From a virus: 64,000 nucleotides of DNA. Numbering within the stretch: the stretch's first letter is position 1; each line of letters starts with the position of its first letter. A program made the position numbers and the translations under genes. Positions 32,543 to 41,109 of the stretch are shown in pieces. Where the stretch lies: positions 37,707 through 101,706 of the IMG/VR virus record IMGVR_UViG_3300025674_000021; one strand, 5' to 3'. Below the pieces are notes generated by a model, which searched no databases, was not told where the DNA came from, and was given only the letters and a program-made list of their open reading frames with translations.

Positions 32543-33895
32543 ATGTGGAAAGACGTTAAAAAAATGTCCAACGAAGAAATTCAATCTGAGTTGGAAAACC
32601 TAAAAAAAGTCAGGGAAATTTCTGCAAATGTCAATGTAGAAAAAATTCTTAATGAGGACATAGATCTTAGTCCTTTGAAAGAAGTCAATCTAACTATTGC
32701 TGCAAACGGAGCACTGTATCACAGGGTCCAGGGGTTTCTTCCACAGATTATGGAGAACCTATACGATGAACGAAAGGCATACAAGAAGAAAATGCTTGCC
32801 GCCGAAAGTCAGTATGAAAAGACGCCCACAAAGAAATTAGAGAAGGATATTTCTAAGTTCAATAACATTCAGATGGCACGAAAGATTCAATTGAACTCTG
32901 CTTATGGTGCTATCGGAAATCAGTATTTTAGGTACTTTAAGTTAGCAAACGCTGAAGCAATCACCCTTTCTGGGCAAGTTGCTGCTCAGTGGATTGAAAA
33001 TAGGATGAACAAGTACCTAAATAAACTGCTAGACACAGGAGATGCAGATTATGTCATTGCATCTGACACCGATTCAATCTATATTAATCTTGGACCTCTT
33101 GTTGATAAACTTTTTGGTCCTAAAAATGGTGACACGGCAAAAGTTGTTAATGTACTGGACAAAATCTGTGCGGAGCAGCTGGAACCGTTCATTGATAAGA
33201 ACTACCAGAGGTTGGCGGAGTATGTATCGGCGCATAAGCAGAAAATGCAAATGAAGCGAGAGTGTATCGCTGAACGTGGAATTTGGACTGCTAAGAAAAG
33301 ATACATTCTGAGTGTCTGGAATAGTGAAGGTGTTAGTTATCTGGAAAGTGGATATAAGTTGAAGATCAAAGGCATTGAGGCAATCAAATCTTCAACTCCT
33401 GCTCCGTGTAGAAAAATGCTTAAAGATTCCTTTCACATTTTGCTGAAGGGGACTGAAAGTGATGCGATTGAATTTATTGAGAAGTGCAGATCTGAATTCA
33501 AACAATTGAGTCCAGAAGAAGTTGCCTTCCCAAGATCAGTTTCTGATGTTAGAAAATATTACTCTTCGTCAGATATCTACACTAAAGGAACCCCCATTCA
33601 TGTGAGGGGAGCACTACTGTTTAATCACTATATCAAAGAGAATAAACTGGATAGAAAGTATTCTCTGATTCAGAATGGAGAGAAGATCAAGTATGTGTAC
33701 CTCAAAAAACCGAATATCATCAGGGAGAACGTGTTCTCCTTCATTCAGGATTTTCCTAGAGAATTGGGTCTTGACAAGTACGTTGACTATGACCTACAAT
33801 TTGAAAAGAGCTTTCTTGAACCTCTTAAGACCATCCTGAACTGTATTGGATGGTCACACGAAAAAACTGCTAACCTCGATTCATTTTTTACCTAA
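32543..33895 (+). CDS. 43B: DNA polymerase gp43, C-terminal fragment (fingers, palm motifs B/C, thumb)
   Basis: 450 residues from ATG 32543, two bases after the oxygenase stop. After a new-looking helical start (MSNEEIQSELENLKK) come the gp43 segments AANGALYHRVQGFLPQIMEN, motif B MARKIQLNSAYGAIGNQYF, motif C VIASDTDSIYIN, KKRYILSVWN and the thumb. The far C-terminus SFFT resembles the clamp-binding tail. Together with the N-fragment the length is 878, versus 898 in T4. All catalytic residues are retained across the two pieces. Confidence 0.93.
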   Translation: MWKDVKKMSNEEIQSELENLKKVREISANVNVEKILNEDIDLSPLKEVNLTIAANGALYHRVQGFLPQIMENLYDERKAYKKKMLAAESQYEKTPTKKLEKDISKFNNIQMARKIQLNSAYGAIGNQYFRYFKLANAEAITLSGQVAAQWIENRMNKYLNKLLDTGDADYVIASDTDSIYINLGPLVDKLFGPKNGDTAKVVNVLDKICAEQLEPFIDKNYQRLAEYVSAHKQKMQMKRECIAERGIWTAKKRYILSVWNSEGVSYLESGYKLKIKGIEAIKSSTPAPCRKMLKDSFHILLKGTESDAIEFIEKCRSEFKQLSPEEVAFPRSVSDVRKYYSSSDIYTKGTPIHVRGALLFNHYIKENKLDRKYSLIQNGEKIKYVYLKKPNIIRENVFSFIQDFPRELGLDKYVDYDLQFEKSFLEPLKTILNCIGWSHEKTANLDSFFT

Positions 33896-34066
33896 ATGGA
33901 ACTTCCTATCAACGACAAAGAACTTACCACAATTATTAGTGCATTGCGCCTTGGGGGAGATGCCGCTCTTTATCAAAAAATGAAATTGGTGCAGGAAATT
34001 AGAGATCAGAATCCCAATGGACCATACAAGAAAATTCTAAGGGAGAAGTATGGCATGGTCGCCTAA
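33896..34066 (+). CDS. Small hypothetical protein after gp43
   Basis: 56 residues (MELPINDKELTTIISALRLG...), helical and charged. Starts one base after the gp43 stop and overlaps the following small gene by 17 bases. Found in a tight replication operon; family not recognised. Confidence 0.6.
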   Translation: MELPINDKELTTIISALRLGGDAALYQKMKLVQEIRDQNPNGPYKKILREKYGMVA

Positions 34067-34217
34067 AATCGGTTATTGGACTCCTAATGATTTGTCAGAT
34101 AGTGAGTTACAATATTTGATGGATATATTGGAAAAGAATGATGAAGAATCAAAACTTTACAGTAAGTTTTGGTGTTGGAAAATGAACTACAGGAACAAAG
34201 ATCATGGACTTTCTTAA
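34050..34217 (+). CDS. Small Trp-rich protein overlapping uvsX
   Basis: 55 residues (MAWSPKIGYWTPNDLSDSEL...). It overlaps uvsX by 14 bases. Compact, acidic middle, Trp/Cys-containing end (FWCWKMNYRNK). Unknown function. Confidence 0.55.
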   Translation: MAWSPKIGYWTPNDLSDSELQYLMDILEKNDEESKLYSKFWCWKMNYRNKDHGLS

Positions 34218-35211
34218 AGACATTGTAAAAGAAATTGGTGGTGAGTATACACAACTAGCAGCGGATATCGATGAGCAAGAAGAATTTGTTGATACCGGTT
34301 CGTACATTTTTAACGGACTCGTTTCAGGTAGTATATTTGGTGGCGTATCTAGGAATAAGATTACTGCCATTGCTGGGGAGTCTTCTACTGGAAAAACTTT
34401 TTTCGCGCTTGCAGTTGTCAAGAACTTCTTGGATACCAATCCTGATGGTTACTGCATATATTTTGACACTGAAGCCGCTGTTAACAAATCTCTTCTTACA
34501 GATAGGGGTGTTGACCTAAATAGGACTATAGTAGTTAATGTCGTAACTGTAGAGGAGTTTCGTACTAAGGCACTTAAGGCGGTAGATATCTATCTGAAGA
34601 AATCTGAAGAAGAGCGCAAACCTTGTATGTTTGTGCTAGATTCTTTGGGTATGCTTTCCACTAATAAGGAGATTGAAGATGCTCTGAACGATAAGCAAGT
34701 TCGGGACATGACTAAATCACAACTTATTAAAGGAGCATTCAGGATGTTGACCCTCAAACTGGGTCAAGCAGATATCCCTATGATCGTTACAAACCATACT
34801 TATGATGTCATTGGTGCTTACGTTCCAATGAAAAAAATGGGTGGTGGTAGCGGACTTGAGTATGCCTCCAGTACAATTATTCATCTCTCCAAGAAAAAGG
34901 AGAAAGATGGAACTGAAATCGTTGGTAACATTATTAAGGCAAAAACTGCTAAGTCACGCCTTAGTAAGGAGAACAAAGAAGTTGAGATTCGCCTTTATTA
35001 CGATGAGCGCGGTCTTGATAGGTATTATGGTCTTCTTGAGTTGGGAGAAACCGGTGGACTCTGGAAGAATGTCGCCGGACGTTATGAAATATCTGGTAAG
35101 AAGATCTATGCAAAACAGATTCTAAAAGAACCTGAGGTATATTTCACTGAAGATATCATGAACAAGTTAGATGAAATTGCCAAAGAAACATTTAGTTATG
35201 GACACTCTTAA
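34204..35211 (+). CDS. uvsX: UvsX recombinase (RecA-like)
   Basis: 335 residues (T4: 391, so shorter). It catalyses strand exchange with UvsY and gp32. Walker A GESSTGKTFF lies near residue 60, Walker B CMFVLDSLGMLS, then VTNHTYDVIGAYVP. It sits directly after gp43 and before gp41, the cyanophage replication order. Confidence 0.96.
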   Translation: MDFLKDIVKEIGGEYTQLAADIDEQEEFVDTGSYIFNGLVSGSIFGGVSRNKITAIAGESSTGKTFFALAVVKNFLDTNPDGYCIYFDTEAAVNKSLLTDRGVDLNRTIVVNVVTVEEFRTKALKAVDIYLKKSEEERKPCMFVLDSLGMLSTNKEIEDALNDKQVRDMTKSQLIKGAFRMLTLKLGQADIPMIVTNHTYDVIGAYVPMKKMGGGSGLEYASSTIIHLSKKKEKDGTEIVGNIIKAKTAKSRLSKENKEVEIRLYYDERGLDRYYGLLELGETGGLWKNVAGRYEISGKKIYAKQILKEPEVYFTEDIMNKLDEIAKETFSYGHS

Positions 35212-35755
35212 TGATTTTATCAGGGTGCATGAAAATGCATTAGATTCTGATACATGTGATTTTTTGGTTCGGTTATTTATCCAAAAGAAAAGCAAAACAG
35301 AAAGAGTTGAGTGTGATGGTAAACCTAACTTCACTCAAATGAATCTCACCCAGAACAGAGATATGTCACCTCAGATTAATGAGGTGCATACTAATTTGAT
35401 TAGGGATGTATTCAAGTATCGTGACGAGTATTATCATTATACGTACAAAGAAATCTTTCCAGAGCAACATGCCTTTGAACAGTTTAGAATCAAAGGATAT
35501 GAACCTGGAGGTGTAGATAGATTCGATGCTCATGTAGATGTAAAGGATTATGAGTCATCACGTAGATTTCTTGCGTTCATGTGGTACTTGAATGATGTTG
35601 AATCTGGTGGCAGAACAATTTTCAATGATATGGAGATCACACCAAAGAAGGGATCTCTGCTAGTATTTCCTCCTCTTTGGATGTTTCCTCATATAGGTGA
35701 GCCACCAAAAAGTAACCCGAAATATGTTCTCACTACGTACTTACACTATCAATGA
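35198..35755 (+). CDS. 2OG-Fe(II) oxygenase, prolyl hydroxylase type
   Basis: 185 residues from MDTLNDFIRVHENALDSDTC; the ATG at 35198 matches the start of similar phage proteins better than the in-frame ATG at 35171 inside uvsX. HxD in FDAHVDVKDY, distal His in MFPHIGEPP, and K/R-type cosubstrate region KYVLTTYLHY. WYLNDVESGGRTIF is typical. Third oxygenase gene in this region; substrate unknown. Overlaps gp41 by four bases. Confidence 0.88.
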   Translation: MDTLNDFIRVHENALDSDTCDFLVRLFIQKKSKTERVECDGKPNFTQMNLTQNRDMSPQINEVHTNLIRDVFKYRDEYYHYTYKEIFPEQHAFEQFRIKGYEPGGVDRFDAHVDVKDYESSRRFLAFMWYLNDVESGGRTIFNDMEITPKKGSLLVFPPLWMFPHIGEPPKSNPKYVLTTYLHYQ

Positions 35756-37131
35756 TGGAAAAGATTGAACTGACTATTCTTCGTAACCTTATCTTTGATG
35801 AGGAGTTTTCGAGGAAAGTCATTCCCTTTATTAATGAAGATTACTTTGAGATTCGATCTGAGAGGGTTATCTTTGAGGAGATCACCAAGTTTATTGTAAA
35901 GTATGGATCATCTGTCACTACAGAATCTCTCATGATTGAGGTTGATTCTCGTAGCGACATCAATGATTCTGAAGTTAATGAAATTCGTGGACTGATTAAT
36001 AATTTTGAGCAAACTCCAGTAGATTCTCAATGGTTGCTTGATACTACTGAGAAGTGGTGTCGTGATCGTGCAATTTATCTTGCACTGATGGAATCTATTC
36101 AGATCGCTGATGGGCAAGATGATAAGAAAGGTCGGGATGCCATTCCTAATATTCTTTCGAATGCTCTAGCAGTATCTTTCGATAATAATATTGGTCATGA
36201 TTATCTTGCTGACTATGAGGAACGATTTGAGTTCTATCATAGAAGGCAGGAGAAGATTAGATTTGATATCGATTACTTTAATAAGATTACTAAAGGTGGT
36301 CTTCCTCGTAAGACATTGAATGTGGCACTTGCTGGAACTGGTGTTGGTAAGTCATTGTTCATGTGTCACATGGCATCTGCTTCTTTGCTTCAGAACTTGA
36401 ATGTTCTCTATATCACTATGGAGATGTCTGAAGAAAAGATTGCAGAACGTATTGATGCCAACCTTCTAGATGTTCCTATTCAAGACATTACAGAACTTCC
36501 AAAGTCAACATTTGAAAATAAAATCTCTACGCTTGAGAAGAAAACGAGAGGTACTCTTATAATTAAAGAGTATCCTACTGCAAGCGCACACAGTGGACAC
36601 TTTAAGGCACTTCTTAATGAACTTGCACTTAAGAAGTCATTTAGACCTGATATTATTTTCATTGATTACCTTAATATATGCGCTTCCTCCCGCTATAAGT
36701 CAGGCGTTTCTGTCAATTCATATAGCTATATCAAGGCAATTGCAGAAGAGCTTAGAGGACTGGCTGTTGAAGCAAACGTCCCTATCGTTTCTGCCACGCA
36801 GACCACTCGTTCTGGTTATAGTAGCTCTGACGTTGACATTACTGACACTAGCGAATCCTTTGGTCTCCCTGCTACTGCTGATCTTATGTTTGCCCTTATT
36901 TCTACAGATGAGCTTGAAAACATGGGACAGATTATGGTGAAGCAATTAAAGAATCGATACAACGATCCGACTATGAACAAGAGGTTCGTTGTTGGTATTG
37001 ATCGCGCCAAGATGCGACTTTATGATTGTGAGCAATCTGCACAAGAAGACATCATTGACAATGGGCAAGATGAACAGTATAATAACGAAGAAGCAAAAGC
37101 AAAAAAATCATTTGAGGGATTTAAATTCTAA
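35752..37131 (+). CDS. 41: Replicative helicase gp41 (DnaB-like)
   Basis: 459 residues (T4: 475). The hexameric 5'-3' helicase works with primase gp61. Walker A LAGTGVGKSLF lies near residue 200, the EMSEEKIAERI segment follows, Walker B is DIIFIDYLNIC, and SATQTTRSGY is the DnaB motif 3-4 region. The last base overlaps the mazG-like start (TAATG). Confidence 0.96.
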   Translation: MMEKIELTILRNLIFDEEFSRKVIPFINEDYFEIRSERVIFEEITKFIVKYGSSVTTESLMIEVDSRSDINDSEVNEIRGLINNFEQTPVDSQWLLDTTEKWCRDRAIYLALMESIQIADGQDDKKGRDAIPNILSNALAVSFDNNIGHDYLADYEERFEFYHRRQEKIRFDIDYFNKITKGGLPRKTLNVALAGTGVGKSLFMCHMASASLLQNLNVLYITMEMSEEKIAERIDANLLDVPIQDITELPKSTFENKISTLEKKTRGTLIIKEYPTASAHSGHFKALLNELALKKSFRPDIIFIDYLNICASSRYKSGVSVNSYSYIKAIAEELRGLAVEANVPIVSATQTTRSGYSSSDVDITDTSESFGLPATADLMFALISTDELENMGQIMVKQLKNRYNDPTMNKRFVVGIDRAKMRLYDCEQSAQEDIIDNGQDEQYNNEEAKAKKSFEGFKF

Positions 37132-37538
37132 TGGGTAACGTTGACACTAAAAAGTACGTGGAGTTTGTCGATGCCGTCACGTCAAATGAAAGTAAAAACT
37201 ATTACGATTTCGCACAAAGGATTGCGATCCTCCAAGATCAAGGTTTTCCTACCGAGCGTCTTCTTACTGCATCTGTAGGAATGTCTGCAGAAGCAGGTGA
37301 GTTTACTGAGATTATCAAAAAGATTATTTTTCAAGGCAAGCCTGTCAATGAAGAAAACCTGTTCCACCTGAAGCGTGAACTGGGTGACATCATGTGGTAT
37401 GTTGCTCAAGCATGTATTGGTCTTGATATTTCTCTTGATGAAATTTTGGAAATGAATGTTGAAAAACTAGTTGCACGTTATCCTGGTGGCAATTTTGATG
37501 TCCACTATTCCGAGAACCGTAAGGAGGGAGACCTTTGA
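37131..37538 (+). CDS. mazG: MazG-like NTP pyrophosphohydrolase
   Basis: 135 residues. Motif ExxE...ExxD: SAEAGEFTEIIKK and KRELGDIMWYVAQ. MazG-type enzymes hydrolyse (d)NTPs; phage MazG has been linked to alarmone control and to dNTP supply. Common cyanophage metabolic gene, here coupled to gp41 by a one-base overlap. A strong AAGGAGGGAG ribosome site for the next gene lies in its end. Confidence 0.9.
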   Translation: MGNVDTKKYVEFVDAVTSNESKNYYDFAQRIAILQDQGFPTERLLTASVGMSAEAGEFTEIIKKIIFQGKPVNEENLFHLKRELGDIMWYVAQACIGLDISLDEILEMNVEKLVARYPGGNFDVHYSENRKEGDL

Positions 37539-37705
37539 TTAATATTCAATTAGAATTACGTCAAGCAGCGGCAGTGCGTGATGCATTGTACCGCTCCACT
37601 GCTCAAGATAGTTACGAGTTCCCTTCTCAGAGAACTATTGAGATTAGAGAAGCAATTGTTATCCTAGACAAACAGATTGAGGAATCTATCAATGAAGGAT
37701 CGTGA
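37535..37705 (+). CDS. Small hypothetical protein, TTG start
   Basis: 56 residues from TTG, eight bases after an AAGGAGGG ribosome site that decides this start. Helical: INIQLELRQAAAVRDALYRS and IREAIVILDKQIEES. Overlaps the mazG stop by four bases and the next gene by 14. Confidence 0.65.
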   Translation: MINIQLELRQAAAVRDALYRSTAQDSYEFPSQRTIEIREAIVILDKQIEESINEGS

Positions 37706-38009
37706 AATTACAGTCGAAGATTATGAGAAGTATGGTAGTCAGTTCTTTGACAAATACTTCTATGTTGCAAAACAACTAGGTGAAGGAGCAAAGGCAGAAG
37801 ACATCCTAAAAATCATGGAGTCCCTTGGTGGGGTCGTCATGAAAAAACGAATGGAAGAAGAAGGTAAGATTGGTCCTTTTGGTTTCATCCGTGATCAAAT
37901 TGAAGTTAATGCAGACGGAGCACAAGTTATAGGAAATGCATTACAAGTCCCTCCAGGAACTGTTGCAATGCAAGATGAAAACGGTAAGTGGGCTGCTTAT
38001 GAACTCTAA
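37692..38009 (+). CDS. Hypothetical protein, 105 aa
   Basis: Starts MKDREITVEDYEKYGSQFFD. The ATG at 37692 is preferred over an in-frame TTG at 37677. Contains a helix pair (GEGAKAEDILKIMESLGGVV) and GPFGFIRDQ. No known family. It ends the replication-side operon before the tRNA-Leu. Confidence 0.55.
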   Translation: MKDREITVEDYEKYGSQFFDKYFYVAKQLGEGAKAEDILKIMESLGGVVMKKRMEEEGKIGPFGFIRDQIEVNADGAQVIGNALQVPPGTVAMQDENGKWAAYEL

Positions 38010-38012
38010 ATA
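38006..38012 (+). promoter_or_regulatory. Late-like motif CTAAATA
   Basis: CTAAATA overlaps the stop of the previous gene, 19 bases before the next start; a standard spacing for late motifs here. Confidence 0.4.
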
Positions 38013-38031
38013 TTAAAATAACTTCAAGAAT

Positions 38032-38271
38032 ATGATCGAAACAAGTCATCCCGAAATTGCAGAAATCGATTGGATCGATGATGCATTCTACATGGAACAA
38101 ACAAAATTTCTTTGGAAGAGTGTTCTAAAAAACGGAAAAGATTTTTTGTTTGGGATGAATAGAGAAGATGTACTTCAGATAACAAGATGGCATCTAAAAT
38201 GTGAGCAAGAAGGCACACTTCATCTCTATACTAGAGTTGTAGGTAATGCCGTTGTTGACGGAAAACTCTGA
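38032..38271 (+). CDS. Hypothetical protein, 79 aa
   Basis: MIETSHPEIAEIDWIDDAFY..., mixed alpha/beta look, no recognised domain. Possible late gene (motif at 38006). It is followed by a small GGGG/CCCC hairpin just before the tRNA-Leu, which may aid processing. Confidence 0.55.
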   Translation: MIETSHPEIAEIDWIDDAFYMEQTKFLWKSVLKNGKDFLFGMNREDVLQITRWHLKCEQEGTLHLYTRVVGNAVVDGKL

Positions 38272-38286
38272 GGGGTTTTCCCCTTT

Positions 38287-38369
38287 GCCCAGTTGGCGGA
38301 ATTGGTAGACGCGACAGGTTTAGGTCCTGTTATCCATGTGATGTGTAGGTTCGAGTCCTATACTGGGTA
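38287..38369 (+). tRNA. tRNA-Leu (UAG anticodon)
   Basis: 83 bases, class II with a long variable arm. Acceptor GCCCAGT/ACTGGGT, D arm with GGTAGAC, anticodon stem ACAGG/CCTGT with loop TTTAGGT (anticodon TAG), T arm TAGGTTCGAGTCCTA. CCA is not encoded. Tucked between a small gene and a late promoter. Confidence 0.95.
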
Positions 38370-38373
38370 TTAT

Positions 38374-38381
38374 TATAAATA
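38374..38381 (+). promoter_or_regulatory. Late promoter motif TATAAATA
   Basis: Exact TATAAATA, four bases after the tRNA-Leu and 44 bases before the nucleotidyltransferase-containing gene. Confidence 0.6.
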
Positions 38382-38425
38382 TTAGAATAAAGGTTACTGG
38401 TAAATTGTAATACCATATTTTAGGC

Positions 38426-39664
38426 ATGAGATCATTTCTAGAGTTCGTATCAGAAGCAACTTCTGCTTCAGTTCAAGCAAAGCGTCTTGCACTGAAAGGA
38501 GATGGTCATGGTTCATATTACAATAGAGCTACTGGTGAGTTTGAAGCAAAAACTGAGAATGGAGAACTTAAGTTCTATAATAAGAGACAAGTTCGTGGAA
38601 AAGATCCAGCACAAACAGAGTTTGAAAAGAGAATTCCTTTAGGTTCATATCAGAGAGAAGAGGCAGAAGTTCCTCAAGAAATGCCACAAGAGGAACCAAT
38701 GTCTATGGCACCTCCAGTTCCTAAGAAGAAAGGAACTCTGAATATTGTATTTGGAAGATTCAACCCTCCAACCGCAGGACACCTCTTAGCAATGGATGTT
38801 GCTGCTTCTGCAATGATGGAAGATCCAACATCAGAATACACAATTGTTCCTTCTAGACAGCAGGATAAGAATAAAAATCCTCTTGATCCTGATACAAAGA
38901 TTCACTTTATGAGGAGGATGTTTCCTCAGCATAGTGAGAGAATTGTAAATGATAATAATTTAGAAACTATTTTTGATGTACTCAAAAGAGCACACAATGA
39001 TGGTTACAGCAGTGTAAGAATTATTTCAGGATCTAACAGAGTTAACGAGTTTGAAAAACTTGCTAATAATTACAATGGACAACTCTATGAGTTTGAAGCT
39101 ATAGAAGTTGTTCCTTCTGGAGAGATTGATCCAGATGGTAAGGGTATGGAATCTATCTCTGCATCAAGATTACGACTCGCAGCAGCAGAAGGAGATTTCC
39201 TTACATTCAGAGAAGGTCTTGGACCTGGTATCAAAAAGAGAGATGTTATCGATCTCTTCTATGCAACCCGTATGGGAATGGGTGTTGAGGAGATGGAAGA
39301 AGAATATAATACCTGGGAGATTGCTCCTAAGTTTGATCAGAAAACCTTAAGAGAAAACTATATTAGTAAAAAGATATTTAAGGTAGGTGACTTAGTAGAA
39401 AACTTGAATACAGGACTGAGTGGTAAGATCATTCGTAGAGGAACTAACTACTTGATTTGTGTTACAGAAGACGACATTATGTTCAAATCTTGGATTAGAG
39501 ATGTTCAAGAATCATATACTGAAAAGCATAATGATTCATTGACCAGAGAACCTGGCAAACCAAATACACTGGTTGGAACTTCTGGATACCTTAAGTATGC
39601 AATGAAAATGTCCCCTGGATGCTTAGTGGACAAAAAAATACTAAATAACAGTAGGAAAAAGTAA
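38426..39664 (+). CDS. Virion-type protein containing a nucleotidyltransferase (cytidylyl/NMN-adenylyl-like) domain
   Basis: 412 residues. N-terminus MRSFLEFVSEATSA resembles the T4 capsid-targeting start (MKTYQEFIAE followed by A) with a possible gp21 cut after VSE. A polar linker follows, then the nucleotidyltransferase motif VFGRFNPPTAGHLLAMD near residue 108, and later ISASRLRLAA, the equivalent of the ISSTxxR signature. The C-terminal part (KVGDLVENLNTGLSGKIIRR) looks like a separate small beta domain. Late promoter upstream. An enzyme carried in the head and injected is a plausible reading. Confidence 0.8.
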   Translation: MRSFLEFVSEATSASVQAKRLALKGDGHGSYYNRATGEFEAKTENGELKFYNKRQVRGKDPAQTEFEKRIPLGSYQREEAEVPQEMPQEEPMSMAPPVPKKKGTLNIVFGRFNPPTAGHLLAMDVAASAMMEDPTSEYTIVPSRQQDKNKNPLDPDTKIHFMRRMFPQHSERIVNDNNLETIFDVLKRAHNDGYSSVRIISGSNRVNEFEKLANNYNGQLYEFEAIEVVPSGEIDPDGKGMESISASRLRLAAAEGDFLTFREGLGPGIKKRDVIDLFYATRMGMGVEEMEEEYNTWEIAPKFDQKTLRENYISKKIFKVGDLVENLNTGLSGKIIRRGTNYLICVTEDDIMFKSWIRDVQESYTEKHNDSLTREPGKPNTLVGTSGYLKYAMKMSPGCLVDKKILNNSRKK

Positions 39665-39680
39665 ATTTTAATTTGTACTC

Positions 39681-40808
39681 ATGAAAAAGCATATTGCTGA
39701 GGATCTTCCTGCAAGAAAGCATCCACAAGCTGCTATGTCTGCAGGTTCGGGAAATAGAGAAGGTGATAAGGGTCCTAATGACTCTATGGGAAATGAGCAG
39801 AAGAAAATTTCCCAGGCAGTTTATGATATTAGATATCGTGCAAGAAGAGAAGACATTCCTCTTCGCCAAGCATATAGCGAGTATATCGGCAATAGTGGCA
39901 TGAGTGAAATGGCGAAGAAAGTCGTCAGAGAAAAGTTATTTGGTAAAGAAGGTGGTGGTGAAAGTGCAGCACCTACTGAGAAGAAAGAAGATTATAATAT
40001 TACAGATACTGCAACCAGTGCAGTTGCGTCTGCAATGTATAAGGTATTCGTAGAAGGAACCAAGGATGATATCCTGGATGAGGCATACCTTGAAGAGTTG
40101 AAGAGCAAAGCAGCAATGAAAACTGCCGAGAAGGCAAAGTATAAGGTAGAAGTTCACGACAAGAGAACTGATAAGAGATATCACAGATATGCAGATCGTG
40201 AGAAGATTGCTCAGTTGAGAGCAAAAGGTCTGGGTGTTGAGATGACCGAGTATGGAACTCCATACGAAGGTGAGAGAGAAAAGGGTGAGCAAACTGCTGC
40301 TGCCCTTAGCAAAGGTAAGGCAAACGGCAAGAGAGATAACAATTTTGCCAATAATGCACCTCCTTATGACAAGGCAACCAAGGCAGATAGAATTGCTGGT
40401 GCTAAGGGAAAGGATCAGATGGGCGGTAAGAATGTCAAAGAGTCATTATCCGTAACCAGCAGAGAACCTAACTCCAATAAGCTTGATGTTATGAAGGGTG
40501 TTAACAATATTAAGATAAATCCTGAGATTGAAATGCCTAACAAGCATAATAGAAGATTGATGTCTAACTCTCACCAAGTTGAAGGGGAAGTCATCATTGA
40601 GAATTCTTATGACAAGTTCCTTATGAAAGTAAAGGGACCTAAGGTAACTACCGAAAAAGCATGTGGTAAATGTGGTAAAACTCCATGCTGCTGTGAAGGT
40701 AAATCGGAAGATATGCGTGATAGATATGCAAAAAGAGAAGTAATGAAGAACAAGATTCGTTCTATGGGAATTAAGAATCCTATCATTATGTCAACTGAAG
40801 AGGGTTGA
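39681..40808 (+). CDS. Charged virion-type protein with C-terminal Cys cluster
   Basis: 375 residues, Lys/Glu-rich, mostly helical or disordered. Near residue 330 ACGKCGKTPCCCEGK forms a possible zinc or metal knuckle. An internal ENSYDKFLMKVKGP segment precedes it. It begins 16 bases after the nucleotidyltransferase gene, so shares its late promoter. Structural role suspected; no known family. Confidence 0.65.
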   Translation: MKKHIAEDLPARKHPQAAMSAGSGNREGDKGPNDSMGNEQKKISQAVYDIRYRARREDIPLRQAYSEYIGNSGMSEMAKKVVREKLFGKEGGGESAAPTEKKEDYNITDTATSAVASAMYKVFVEGTKDDILDEAYLEELKSKAAMKTAEKAKYKVEVHDKRTDKRYHRYADREKIAQLRAKGLGVEMTEYGTPYEGEREKGEQTAAALSKGKANGKRDNNFANNAPPYDKATKADRIAGAKGKDQMGGKNVKESLSVTSREPNSNKLDVMKGVNNIKINPEIEMPNKHNRRLMSNSHQVEGEVIIENSYDKFLMKVKGPKVTTEKACGKCGKTPCCCEGKSEDMRDRYAKREVMKNKIRSMGIKNPIIMSTEEG

Positions 40809-40842
40809 TTACTATATACATTAGTCCTCTATTCGTAAGATC

Positions 40843-41040
40843 ATGTTAGCATCATGGTTACTCCCAATCGCACAAAAGATTATTGTTGATGCGGTTGCCA
40901 AAATTCCTGATAATGAAGAACTGGGTGAGAAGCTAATCGAAATCTGTATTGTTATTCTTGAAAAAGCAGTTAGATTGACCAAAACAGATATGGACGACAG
41001 GCTTCTTTCTAAAGTAAAAGAAGCAGTGGTAGCACGCTGA
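40843..41040 (+). CDS. Hypothetical protein, 65 aa
   Basis: MLASWLLPIAQKIIVDAVAK, then acidic and basic helices ending VKEAVVAR. Amphipathic N-terminal helix; not clearly membrane-spanning. A strong terminator follows directly. Confidence 0.5.
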   Translation: MLASWLLPIAQKIIVDAVAKIPDNEELGEKLIEICIVILEKAVRLTKTDMDDRLLSKVKEAVVAR

Positions 41041-41042
41041 TC

Positions 41043-41070
41043 AAAAGGGTACGTTAAAGTGCCCTTTTTT
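41043..41070 (+). terminator. Terminator fused to late promoter
   Basis: AAAAGGGTAC / GTGCCCTTTT stem (one T-G pair), GTTAAA loop, T-run, then TATAAATA starts at the next base. Confidence 0.85.
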
Positions 41071-41078
41071 TATAAATA
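41071..41078 (+). promoter_or_regulatory. Late promoter motif TATAAATA
   Basis: Exact match immediately after a terminator T-run, 31 bases before the start at 41110. Confidence 0.7.
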
Positions 41079-41109
41079 TCAATATAAAGAAATTATAGGG
41101 AAAGGTAAA

